Positions 1-5,707 of a stretch of 25,078 bases of DNA are shown in pieces. The stretch covers positions 1-25,078 of the forward strand of contig CALASU010000046.1 of the NCBI GenBank assembly GCA_937888765.1. The letters are read 5' to 3'. The notes beneath the pieces were generated by a model. That model did not search any database, was not told the origin of the DNA, and worked only from the letters and a program-made list of their open reading frames with translations. Source of the DNA: an uncultured Clostridia bacterium. GTDB taxonomy: Bacteria > Bacillota > Clostridia > Lachnospirales > Anaerotignaceae. Every line of letters starts with the position of its first letter. The stretch's first letter is position 1. The position numbers and the translations under genes were made by a program.

Positions 1-105
1 CTCCACTATTCTTGTCTGGAGAATCCCGTGGACAGAGGAGCCTGGAGGGCTGCAGTCCACGGGGTCACAAAGAGTGGGACACGACTGAGAGACTAACGCT
101 TTTAC
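1..105 (+). mobile_element. Ruminant SINE fragment (BovA/ART2A type), non-phage
   Basis: The sequence matches, from memory, the diagnostic body of the ruminant-specific BovA/ART2A SINE family: a 'tattcttgtctggagaatcc' block, then 'ggacagaggagcctgg', 'ctgcagtccacggggtc', 'gcaaagagtcggacacgac' (here with a few substitutions) and 'tgagagactaac'. Such elements occur in bovid genomes and have no reason to be in a phage. It starts at the contig edge and ends close to a T-rich stretch, so a chimeric assembly or library join to host DNA is the simplest explanation. The exact right boundary is uncertain. An open frame running through it on the plus strand is not a gene. Confidence 0.88.
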
Positions 106-134
106 ATTTTATTGTTTTATTTTTTTTTTTAATT
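106..134. other. T-rich junction between SINE and phage DNA
   Basis: This AT-rich stretch contains an uninterrupted run of about 12 T (120-131). It lies between the last recognisable SINE bases and the terminator after the endolysin gene. Low-complexity sequence like this is a common place for false overlaps between reads. I see no gene or regulatory signal in it; part may belong to the SINE side and part to the phage. Confidence 0.5.
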
Positions 135-136
135 AC

Positions 137-159
137 AAAAGGGGACGGTTTCCCGCCCC
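137..159 (-). terminator. Rho-independent terminator after the lysis cassette
   Basis: Read on the minus strand, GGGGCGG, a GAAA tetraloop and CCG(T)CCCC form a GC-rich stem with one bulged T, followed by TTTTG. It begins 11 bases after the endolysin stop codon, where the late transcript should end. It is the last feature on the phage side of the join. Confidence 0.85.
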
Positions 160-170
160 AAAGTTACTGC

Positions 171-851
171 TTACTTCTTCACAATATGAATCTGTTTTCC
201 TCTCATCTCGATCTTATACCCCAGCGCATCTGCCATTTCCCGCAGTTTTACAAAATTCGTTCCGCTGGATAAAATGCTGTTCATATCACAAGGTTTTCCA
301 TCCACCCAGAATGTTTTCTTTTCTACCACTTCTTCATCCTCCTTCAGTCTATCCTTAAATGCCTTCCATGCCGCTTCATCATTCACAAACGGTGCGGGGC
401 AGATTTTTCCGACCACATCATAATGTCTGATTACATTTTCAACGGGAATGTTATATTTTTTCATCAGCGTTCTGGTCAGATCAGCCGCATTTTTCAGTGT
501 TGCTTCGCTGAAATCATATCTGCCGTTCTTCTGCTCATCGCACAGTTCAATAGAAATGCTGTTATTGTTCGTGCATTTACCATACCACTTACCGCCTTTT
601 GTACCTGGATATTTCTTCCCGCCAACAGACCAAGCCACATGATCGTCAGGTACGCTCTGGGTAATGGAATCCCCGTCCACAAAGAAATGTGCCGAAGCTC
701 CTACGATATGATCCCGGAAGTATCTACCGTTGCTCTCATCCCGATCCCCGTCATTCCCGGTGTAGTGAATGACCAGATACTTGATGTTTTTCAAACTTCT
801 TGCCCCGCCAAAGTTCTTCTTATTGGCAATCGTCTTTTTAATAGGAACCAT
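171..851 (-). CDS. Endolysin: N-acetylmuramoyl-L-alanine amidase with C-terminal accessory domain
   Basis: This is a probable zinc amidase (Amidase_2/PGRP fold) that cuts the amide bond between N-acetylmuramic acid and L-alanine in the host wall at lysis. Visible ligands are H29 in VIHYTGN, H143 in IRHYDVVGK and C151 in KICPAPF, with E102 (SIELC) as likely catalytic acid. Residues 1-165 form the catalytic domain. Residues about 180-226 (FWVDGK...LREMADALGYKI) resemble the small beta-alpha repeats of copper-amine-oxidase-N/stalk type domains and may help wall binding. There is no signal peptide, so export depends on the holin. Two adjacent ATGs follow GGGGGAG; I chose the second for spacing. 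The start touches the holin stop, and a terminator follows. Confidence 0.93.
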   Translation of the reverse strand: MVPIKKTIANKKNFGGARSLKNIKYLVIHYTGNDGDRDESNGRYFRDHIVGASAHFFVDGDSITQSVPDDHVAWSVGGKKYPGTKGGKWYGKCTNNNSISIELCDEQKNGRYDFSEATLKNAADLTRTLMKKYNIPVENVIRHYDVVGKICPAPFVNDEAAWKAFKDRLKEDEEVVEKKTFWVDGKPCDMNSILSSGTNFVKLREMADALGYKIEMRGKQIHIVKK

Positions 852-1201
852 CATTCTCCCCCTTTTACCAGTTTAGATACCGCCTGATTCTGTTCCAGCA
901 TCTTCCTCATATCGATCAGAGCCTCGTCCACCCAACGGCTAAACTCTGCAAAAGAAACAGAATTTGCAATTTTCGGAAATCGCTGGATAAACAGATCATA
1001 CACCTGCCTGAGTTTCAGCTGTCCTGTGCCGCCGCCCAGACTTGCTTCTGCTTTTGTCACGGCATACACCAGCCATTCTCTAACCTTTTCTTTCTTCTGA
1101 TTATGGGACAGCTCACAGAACTTTACCACCGCCATAATACCGCCGCCGCAAGCAAACAGCCCCGCTGCCACGATATACCAGTTTTCAAGAAACCATTTCA
1201 T
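851..1201 (-). CDS. LLH-family holin
   Basis: This protein of about 116 residues has one N-terminal membrane segment (WYIVAAGLFACGGGIMAVVKFC, about 8-29). A charged cytoplasmic part follows with the pattern EWLVYAVTKAEASLGGGTGQLKLRQVYD, then a helix with FAEFSRWVDEALIDMRKML. That layout fits the phage LL-H type holin family, which permeabilises the membrane and releases the amidase encoded directly downstream. I placed the start at the ATG after AGGAGAAAA rather than further upstream, which leaves a 17-base overlap with the preceding gene. It sits in a run of three small membrane proteins, so its partner may be one of the other two. Confidence 0.82.
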   Translation of the reverse strand: MKWFLENWYIVAAGLFACGGGIMAVVKFCELSHNQKKEKVREWLVYAVTKAEASLGGGTGQLKLRQVYDLFIQRFPKIANSVSFAEFSRWVDEALIDMRKMLEQNQAVSKLVKGGE

Positions 1202-1484
1202 TTTTCTCCTGCTCCTTCCTGTCCTCTTTTTCCATATTTCTGTCAAAGACTTTTATCGTTCCACATATCCCCAGTTCTACCCCGAAAACGGTATGAGTAC
1301 TGGATACGATAGCTGATACATCAATGCCATAGCAAGCCAGTACCATACCCGCTACCGTTACGATCACGCAGAATATCAATGAATAAATGACGATGCTTGT
1401 CATGGTATCCTCATTGATTTTCGGGATCTTCGGCTTTCGCAGTTTGGGAATCCGCAGCCATCTGCGTTTTTTCTTCTCCTGCAT
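1185..1484 (-). CDS. Holin-like protein with two membrane segments
   Basis: This protein of about 99 residues has a very basic N-terminus (KKKRRWLRIPKLRKPKIPKI). Two hydrophobic segments follow (SIVIYSLIFCVIVTVAGMVLACYGI and a weaker one, SAIVSSTHTVFGVELGICGTIKVF), then a highly charged C-terminal tail. Size, topology and position between another small membrane protein and the LLH holin suggest a holin or antiholin. The ATG start follows GGAG at about eight bases; a GTG three codons upstream overlaps the previous stop. I do not recognise a named family with certainty. Confidence 0.65.
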   Translation of the reverse strand: MQEKKKRRWLRIPKLRKPKIPKINEDTMTSIVIYSLIFCVIVTVAGMVLACYGIDVSAIVSSTHTVFGVELGICGTIKVFDRNMEKEDRKEQEKNEMVS

Positions 1485-1489
1485 GGCTC

Positions 1490-1807
1490 TCACTCCTCGA
1501 TTGGTAGCTTTTCCACTTCATGCATTACAGTATCAAGTTTCCCATTGCCGCCCAACTTCTTATATGACTTGTGCATTGCATCCAGCATTTCCTTATTCTC
1601 CAGAGAAATCTTCTTTTCTTCAATGAACTTGCCGCCCAGATACCGCACCTTATCCTGCATCAGCAGCTTATTTGCTTCCGTTAATGCCGTGATCCGTTCG
1701 TCTTCCTTATCATTCTTTTTCATTTTATGGGTAATAACCGTGTTGATAATCTGCATAGCACCTGCCCCGATACCTGCTGATGCAAGAAATGAGATTAACT
1801 CTTTCAT
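1490..1807 (-). CDS. Small membrane-anchored coiled-coil protein, lysis region
   Basis: This protein of 105 residues has one N-terminal hydrophobic segment (LISFLASAGIGAGAMQIINTVIT, about 4-26). A long charged, probably helical, part follows (KKNDKEDERITALTEANKLLMQDKV). This N-in anchor plus helix resembles small holin-associated proteins in Firmicutes phages, but no catalytic or family-defining motif is visible. The ATG after GGAGGGGGGAACGA is the best start. It opens the membrane-protein run that ends with the LLH holin and the amidase, so a role in lysis or its timing is an inference from position. Confidence 0.6.
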   Translation of the reverse strand: MKELISFLASAGIGAGAMQIINTVITHKMKKNDKEDERITALTEANKLLMQDKVRYLGGKFIEEKKISLENKEMLDAMHKSYKKLGGNGKLDTVMHEVEKLPIEE

Positions 1808-1826
1808 TCGTTCCCCCCTCCCTTCA

Positions 1827-2192
1827 TCATGCAAATTCAAGCACCTGCACCGTTACCGTGCTGGCAATGGTCGGGATCATGCCAACCACCAACGTCACAT
1901 TCTCAGCTGTAAATGCCGCCACTGCCGGCTGCATCGCATTCCCATTTCGGTAAGTACTTCCCTGTACCAGAACAAAACTTCTCGTAGGGTCTACCGCAGT
2001 GATCGGAACATTGACAACCGAATCCGTGCCAATCGTGACGGTATGGAACTGCACACTTTTGATACCGCCGCCAGTCGCAGCATCGACAACTTCTTTAAGT
2101 GCATCTGACACCGCCAAAAATACGGAATTCGTATACATTTTAGATTTCCGGATGCTTTCTCTTAATTCCCATAATTTCGCCAGTCCTCCCAA
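1827..2192 (-). CDS. Unknown tail-tip/fibre-region protein
   Basis: I do not recognise this 121-residue protein. The first ~30 residues look helical (LWELRESIRKSK). The rest is small-residue and beta-rich with many T, V and A (VNVPITAVDPTRSFVLVQGSTYRNG...TIASTVTVQVLEFA), as in structural phage proteins with beta-sandwich folds. The likely start is TTG, seven bases after GGAGGTG; the next ATG (2138) has only a weak site. It lies after the fibre-type gene and before the lysis genes, so a virion surface or baseplate accessory role is plausible. Confidence 0.6.
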   Translation of the reverse strand: MGGLAKLWELRESIRKSKMYTNSVFLAVSDALKEVVDAATGGGIKSVQFHTVTIGTDSVVNVPITAVDPTRSFVLVQGSTYRNGNAMQPAVAAFTAENVTLVVGMIPTIASTVTVQVLEFA

Positions 2193-2261
2193 ACAAAAAC
2201 ACCTCCATTCTTTTTATAAAAAACAGGGCGAGTTGCCTCGCCCCATTTGCCCTAGAGATGC

Positions 2262-3041
2262 TTATTCTTCAGGGAACAGCTCGTTCAGCATGGCATTGAA
2301 TTCTTCATCTGTTGCCACATCTTCCTCTGTCAGCACTTTGGCCGCAGATACACCGGAATCCGCAATATTGCCGTTTGCATCCAGTGTTACCAGATTTCCT
2401 TCTACCGCACCCGCAACCTTTGTTGCTACATTTTCGGCTGCAATACCGGAATCTGTCAGATTGCCTTCCGCATCCAGACCTGCCAGATTGCCCTCTGTTG
2501 CACTTGCAACTTTATCTGCTTTATCAGTTGTGTCTGTTTCCGCAACATACAGACCATCAGCCTTTTTCTTCAGCGCGTTACCAGCTTCAGCAGAAACATT
2601 CACATTCACGCTGATTTCGTAACCATTTACTGTTACAGTTGTGGAGCCATCACCAGCCGCTGCTGTATATGTATCAACCAGCTTCGCCATATCCAGGAAG
2701 GAGTATGTAACAGAATCATTTTCGCCCTTTACCGCCAGTACCATTACGGGCTTGCCGTTCAGATTGGGATCTGCTGCACCGGGATATGTTTCTTCAGAGA
2801 ACGCAAATTCGGGTACAAATGTTGTCTTCGCCTGATCCAGGAACTGTTCCGCAGGGAAATCAAAGCTGAAAGCCGCTTCGCCTGTCTGATCAGCAGTTGT
2901 GTACAGATATACTGTATTGCCTTCTACCTTACCGGATTTGAATGCGGGCAGGATCTTCGCTTCATAATCCGCCTTCACTTTCGCCAAACCTGTTTTTACC
3001 TGTCCCAGTGTCGCTTTATCCATTACATCGTAGTTTGCCAT
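2262..3041 (-). CDS. Fibre-type structural protein with GNL..DSG repeats and acidic C-terminal motif
   Basis: This protein of about 259 residues starts MANYDVMDKATLGQVKTGL, followed by a beta-rich body. Two tandem repeats of about 29 residues then appear (GNLAGLDAEGNLTDSGI near 184-200 and GNLVTLDANGNIADSGV near 214-230); repeats like these occur in phage fibre shafts. The last residues carry DVATDEEFNAMLNELF, a motif that also occurs twice in the protein encoded at 3174-3683. GGAGG lies three bases before one ATG (3047) and nine before a second (3041); I prefer the second. It probably forms part of a tail or head fibre, and its partner is unknown. Confidence 0.7.
   Translation of the reverse strand: MANYDVMDKATLGQVKTGLAKVKADYEAKILPAFKSGKVEGNTVYLYTTADQTGEAAFSFDFPAEQFLDQAKTTFVPEFAFSEETYPGAADPNLNGKPVMVLAVKGENDSVTYSFLDMAKLVDTYTAAAGDGSTTVTVNGYEISVNVNVSAEAGNALKKKADGLYVAETDTTDKADKVASATEGNLAGLDAEGNLTDSGIAAENVATKVAGAVEGNLVTLDANGNIADSGVSAAKVLTEEDVATDEEFNAMLNELFPEE
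2278..2323 (-). repeat. Motif-coding repeat, copy 1 (partner at 3191-3236)
   Basis: These 46 bases are nearly identical (about two mismatches) to 3191-3236, with a more divergent third copy at about 3266-3307. All three encode the DVATDEEF..ML.ELF motif at protein C-termini. The high identity at DNA level suggests recent duplication or recombination between neighbouring tail genes, not only protein-level selection. Confidence 0.85.
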
Positions 3042-3121
3042 AATCATTTTCCTCCTTAAAATAAATCCTTTTTTTGCACTTAAAACTGATATTGTGATTT
3101 TTTTCTTTTATACTTCGGCTT

Positions 3122-3145
3122 TTATATTGCCGCTTCTAAGCCCAA
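3122..3145 (-). other. Seven-codon reading frame behind a strong Shine-Dalgarno site
   Basis: GGAGGTGA (minus strand, 3158-3151) sits five bases before a TTG that opens only MGLEAAI and stop. The gap from 3048 to 3173 contains nothing else I can support. The strong ribosome site with no real gene could be the remnant of a deleted or replaced gene, or a leader peptide. I would not call it a gene. Confidence 0.35.
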
Positions 3146-3173
3146 CGGAATCACCTCCCTTACTGCTTCTTTA

Positions 3174-3683
3174 TCATTCCGTGCCAAACAGCTCATCCAG
3201 CATGGCATTGAATTCTTCATCTGTTGCCACATCTTCTGTATCTTCAGAAGCCGCTTCCCCAAAGAGTTCATCCAGCATAGCATCAAATTCTTCGTCCGTT
3301 GCCACATCATCATTGGATGTTCCCCCGCCAGACCCTTCTGCACTCTCAAGGTCTTTCTTTGTTGCAAGTTTTATCTTTTCATAGGCATCCCCTCCTTTCC
3401 CTACGGCATAGAAGTGAATCTCACCGTTTTCCACGCCAATACCATAAAGATCTCCTGTGGCATCATCTACGATCTGAATGTCGCCCATCCGCAGGAGAAT
3501 ACTTTCCCCGCTTTTGCCGTTGACTTCCGCAGGTGCGCCACGAGGCCCCCGCAGAGCCTCAAGCTGTTCGGGAGTAAAGTCCTCAAAGGTAAAGGCGTCC
3601 CCTTTGGGACCTCTGGGACCTGTGGCAGAAATTTGGGCTCTGATCTCTGCGACTGAACCAAAATCCCCCCTTAACTCAGCCAT
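3174..3683 (-). CDS. Baseplate/fibre accessory protein with short collagen-like tract and duplicated C-terminal motif
   Basis: This protein has 169 residues. A short collagen-like stretch (GPRGPKGD, 22-29, and GPRG near 46) flanks TFEDFTPEQLEALRG, a combination seen in Firmicutes phage tail-fibre proteins, where it may support trimer formation. A small beta-rich domain (about 55-105) follows. A glycine/serine linker then leads to two tandem acidic motifs, DVATDEEFDAMLDELF (126-141) and DVATDEEFNAMLDELF (151-166). The start overlaps the preceding gene by eight bases (ATGGCTGA), so translation is coupled. The motif's shared use with the gene at 2262-3041 suggests both bind the same partner; that is inference. 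Confidence 0.72.
   Translation of the reverse strand: MAELRGDFGSVAEIRAQISATGPRGPKGDAFTFEDFTPEQLEALRGPRGAPAEVNGKSGESILLRMGDIQIVDDATGDLYGIGVENGEIHFYAVGKGGDAYEKIKLATKKDLESAEGSGGGTSNDDVATDEEFDAMLDELFGEAASEDTEDVATDEEFNAMLDELFGTE
3191..3236 (-). repeat. Motif-coding repeat, copy 2 (partner at 2278-2323)
   Basis: This is the second near-identical copy of the DNA encoding the acidic DEEF..ML.ELF motif, at the very end of its gene as in copy 1. A third, more diverged copy lies 75 bases upstream in the same gene (about 3266-3307). Confidence 0.85.
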
Positions 3684-4005
3684 TCCAAGTCACCTCCTCT
3701 TTCAGCTCAAAACCGGAAGGCTTTACAATGGTGGTCACAACCCCTTCAAGCGTGGTCAGCTGCACATCATACTTATAGATGCCGTAGTCCAGACAGGAGG
3801 TATCTTCCGGCAGGATCTCAATGTAGGCTTTGCCGTCTTCGAGGATCTCCGCTTTCTTCTGCAGTTCGATTTCCCGTGTATATACGGTCTTTTTCACTGT
3901 AAACAGGATTTCATCTTTATCCGTAAAGGGACGTTTCGGGCAAAAAATAAGGAGATATTCACTATCCCCTCTGGTCATTTTCAGATTTGTACCTCTTACC
4001 TCCAT
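3676..4005 (-). CDS. Small beta-rich baseplate accessory protein
   Basis: This 109-residue protein begins MEVRGTNLKMTRGDSEYLLIFCPKRPFTDKDEILFTVKKTV. The 'TRGD(S/T)xYLxI...GDxIxFTVKK' pattern recurs in small beta-sandwich proteins encoded next to tail-tip and BppU-like genes in Firmicutes phages. The remainder (IEILPEDTSCLDYGIYKYDVQLTT) is consistent with an immunoglobulin-like fold. It follows the Tal-like gene behind AAAGGAG and overlaps the next gene by eight bases. A structural role in the baseplate or as an adaptor for the downstream fibre proteins is likely; no catalytic residues are seen. Confidence 0.65.
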   Translation of the reverse strand: MEVRGTNLKMTRGDSEYLLIFCPKRPFTDKDEILFTVKKTVYTREIELQKKAEILEDGKAYIEILPEDTSCLDYGIYKYDVQLTTLEGVVTTIVKPSGFELKEEVTWNG

Positions 4006-4030
4006 AGTTTTCTCCTTTCCGAAAAAATTC

Positions 4031-5317
4031 TTATGTCATTTCTTCTTCCTCTGCTTCCGGCAGAATGAAATTGCCGTCAGGATCGATGAGCGTTTTCCAT
4101 GTAATTGCATCTGATTCTTCTTCATCTTCCGCTCTGACACCATGCCGCAGACCTTCCGTATTGAATGCAAACAGCCGTTTCGATGTGATATAATCTGTGC
4201 CGTCCATGCAGATATACAGTGTATCGTCTATGATCGTAATGCCTCCCGAAATCAGGGAAAGTACATAATCCGCAGCCGTTTTCGCTTTCTTCCCGCTGCT
4301 CACACCCAGAGTGACGGAAGAAGCCAATGTAGGGATAAAATCCCCCAGTTCGATTTTGTTGTACTGCTCTAAAATGCAATCCCATTCATAGGAAATAACC
4401 TTCCCCCGCTTACGGAATCCCATTTTTTCATTGACTACAAGCACCATATCGCCCAGAAAGATTTCTTCCAGCATGGCATACTTTTTGTATTCCTCTGTTT
4501 TGGATAATGGCAGGAAATCCACCTTTATATTTATCTTTGGAAGATCTGCACCGCCGTCAAACAATGTCTGTGCTTCTTTTCGAAGCTCCCCGACCGTTCT
4601 GCTACTGTCTTCCAGCGTGTATATCTTCGGATACAGGTAATTGTTGATATACCGACTGTTCACAGTCGCTGTCCCATTTCTGCCTTTGCAGATGATGCGA
4701 GTCTTTACCTGAGATTCATCCTCTGTTACTTCCAGACCGATGAGATTCTTTCCGTATCGGATCACTACATCCCTATCCTGCCCGATCGCTGTCAGAAGGG
4801 ACACAGAAAAATGGTCCCGCAAGATTTCACAGCCAAATCCTTTTACAAAGCTGACCTGTCTTTCATCTTCTGAAAGCAGCATTTCCACAGGGTTTGTCCA
4901 TTCCATTTGCAGAGAGCCTTCTTCCGTGGCATTCGTTTCAAATGTAAACGGCATAGGATACGCAAACGCACTTCTGAATCTACTCAGAGCCACCTGCGGA
5001 GAACCGCTGTAATAGATCGTGCTGCACTGGTTGTCCAGAAGGTCATAGAAGATATGCCTTGCATTGACCTGAATCCCCTTCATATCCGGCTTCACGCTGT
5101 AGATACGAAAAGGCTGCCTTCCTTTTGGTGTAGAAGCATAAAGTATACATCCTCTTTCGATACGCTCCCACTTGCCTTCGCTGTCGTATGGATGTTCCAT
5201 CTGCAGCTCATATGGCCCGTTCAATTCTTCCGTGATAACACAAGAGGACGGAAGCAATGCTCCCATCCCCAAGGTTTCAAATGTCTTTGCAGTTTTTTCG
5301 TGAATGCTTACAATCAT
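4031..5317 (-). CDS. Tail-associated protein, Tal / prophage tail endopeptidase family
   Basis: This 428-residue protein resembles the N-terminal part of siphovirus Tal/gp27-like hub proteins: VITEELNGPYELQMEHPYDSEGKWERIERGCILYASTPKGRQPFRIY, then a conserved KGIQVNARHIFYDLLDN segment and VVIRYGKNLIGLEVTEDESQVKTRI. These proteins trimerise under Dit at the tail tip and may carry cell-wall hydrolase domains. Here the protein ends after about 350 residues of hub, a small beta domain and an acidic tail (PEAEEEEMT), with no recognisable enzymatic domain. The start overlaps the XkdX stop as ATGA. Its position behind a BppU-like gene instead of directly behind Dit is unusual. Confidence 0.85.
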   Translation of the reverse strand: MIVSIHEKTAKTFETLGMGALLPSSCVITEELNGPYELQMEHPYDSEGKWERIERGCILYASTPKGRQPFRIYSVKPDMKGIQVNARHIFYDLLDNQCSTIYYSGSPQVALSRFRSAFAYPMPFTFETNATEEGSLQMEWTNPVEMLLSEDERQVSFVKGFGCEILRDHFSVSLLTAIGQDRDVVIRYGKNLIGLEVTEDESQVKTRIICKGRNGTATVNSRYINNYLYPKIYTLEDSSRTVGELRKEAQTLFDGGADLPKINIKVDFLPLSKTEEYKKYAMLEEIFLGDMVLVVNEKMGFRKRGKVISYEWDCILEQYNKIELGDFIPTLASSVTLGVSSGKKAKTAADYVLSLISGGITIIDDTLYICMDGTDYITSKRLFAFNTEGLRHGVRAEDEEESDAITWKTLIDPDGNFILPEAEEEEMT

Positions 5318-5445
5318 TCTGTATATGCTTCTCCTGTGATTTTCTTGTAGTCTTCTGCTGTCAGTTTCTTAGCCTTCACAAACATAGCAACATCGCCAGC
5401 AGAATAAATGCCTTTGTTGTAAAATCTTTTCACTGTGTTAAACAT
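5314..5445 (-). CDS. xkdX: XkdX-family small tail protein
   Basis: This 43-residue protein is MFNTVKRFYNKGIYSAGDV then AMFVKAKKLTAEDYKKITG and EAYTE. It fits the XkdX family of small PBSX/Firmicutes phage proteins, in which F-Y-x-x-G-Y/I-Y, V-x-x-x-V/K-K-L-T and DYK-x-I-T-G are conserved. The role is unknown, but the gene usually follows BppU- or fibre-type genes in tail operons. GGAGGTG lies seven bases before the ATG. Its stop overlaps the Tal-like start as ATGA, which couples their translation. It overlaps no other gene and its codon use matches the neighbours. Confidence 0.88.
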   Translation of the reverse strand: MFNTVKRFYNKGIYSAGDVAMFVKAKKLTAEDYKKITGEAYTE

Positions 5446-5448
5446 CGT

Positions 5449-5658
5449 TTACACCTCCATCTGATTCAGCAGAATCGCCGCCATCGCTTCATCCTGCGCG
5501 TTCTGATTTGTCAAAATCTCCATCTGATTCAGCAAGATTTCTGCCTGCAGGATTTCCTGATCGGCCTGCCCAGTCTGCATTTCTTTCTGTTTCCTCAACA
5601 AATTTTCTGTGGTATCTACAATTCTTTTGATTTTTCTTTTCTGCGTTTTATCATTCAT
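5449..5658 (-). CDS. Small coiled-coil tail-region protein
   Basis: This protein of 69 residues is almost entirely predicted helix, with a basic N-terminus (KTQKRKIKRIVDTTENLLRKQKEMQ) and a C-terminal duplication ILLNQMEI...ILLNQMEV. No family recognised. It sits between the Kelch-carrying BppU-like gene and xkdX, preceded by AGGAAG. It may be a trimeric or dimeric coiled-coil connector of the receptor-binding module; that is inference from position and composition. Confidence 0.6.
   Translation of the reverse strand: MNDKTQKRKIKRIVDTTENLLRKQKEMQTGQADQEILQAEILLNQMEILTNQNAQDEAMAAILLNQMEV
5455..5534 (-). repeat. In-frame 17-bp direct repeat
   Basis: CTCCATCTGATTCAGCA occurs exactly at 5455-5471 and again at 5518-5534, 63 bases (21 codons) apart. 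Both copies are in the same frame of the coiled-coil gene and encode LNQME. This allows gain or loss of a 21-residue unit by slippage or recombination without shifting the frame. Confidence 0.85.
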
Positions 5659-5707
5659 TTTTGCACTTCCTTATTTTATCAAAAATAATGTCCTTTCCTT
5701 TTTTAAG

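Noticed and set aside
12..272. Open frame on the plus strand across the SINE and the endolysin end
   Set aside because: It crosses the chimeric join, has no ribosome site and runs antisense to the endolysin gene.
423..2622. Long plus-strand frames (423-887, 1545-2108, 1999-2622)
   Set aside because: They are antisense to well-supported minus-strand genes, lack Shine-Dalgarno sites and give low-complexity, Cys/Ser/Phe-rich proteins typical of mirror frames.
3174..3683. True collagen-like fibre
   Set aside because: Only about three G-x-y triplets occur in a row; this is a short phage fibre motif, not a collagen domain.
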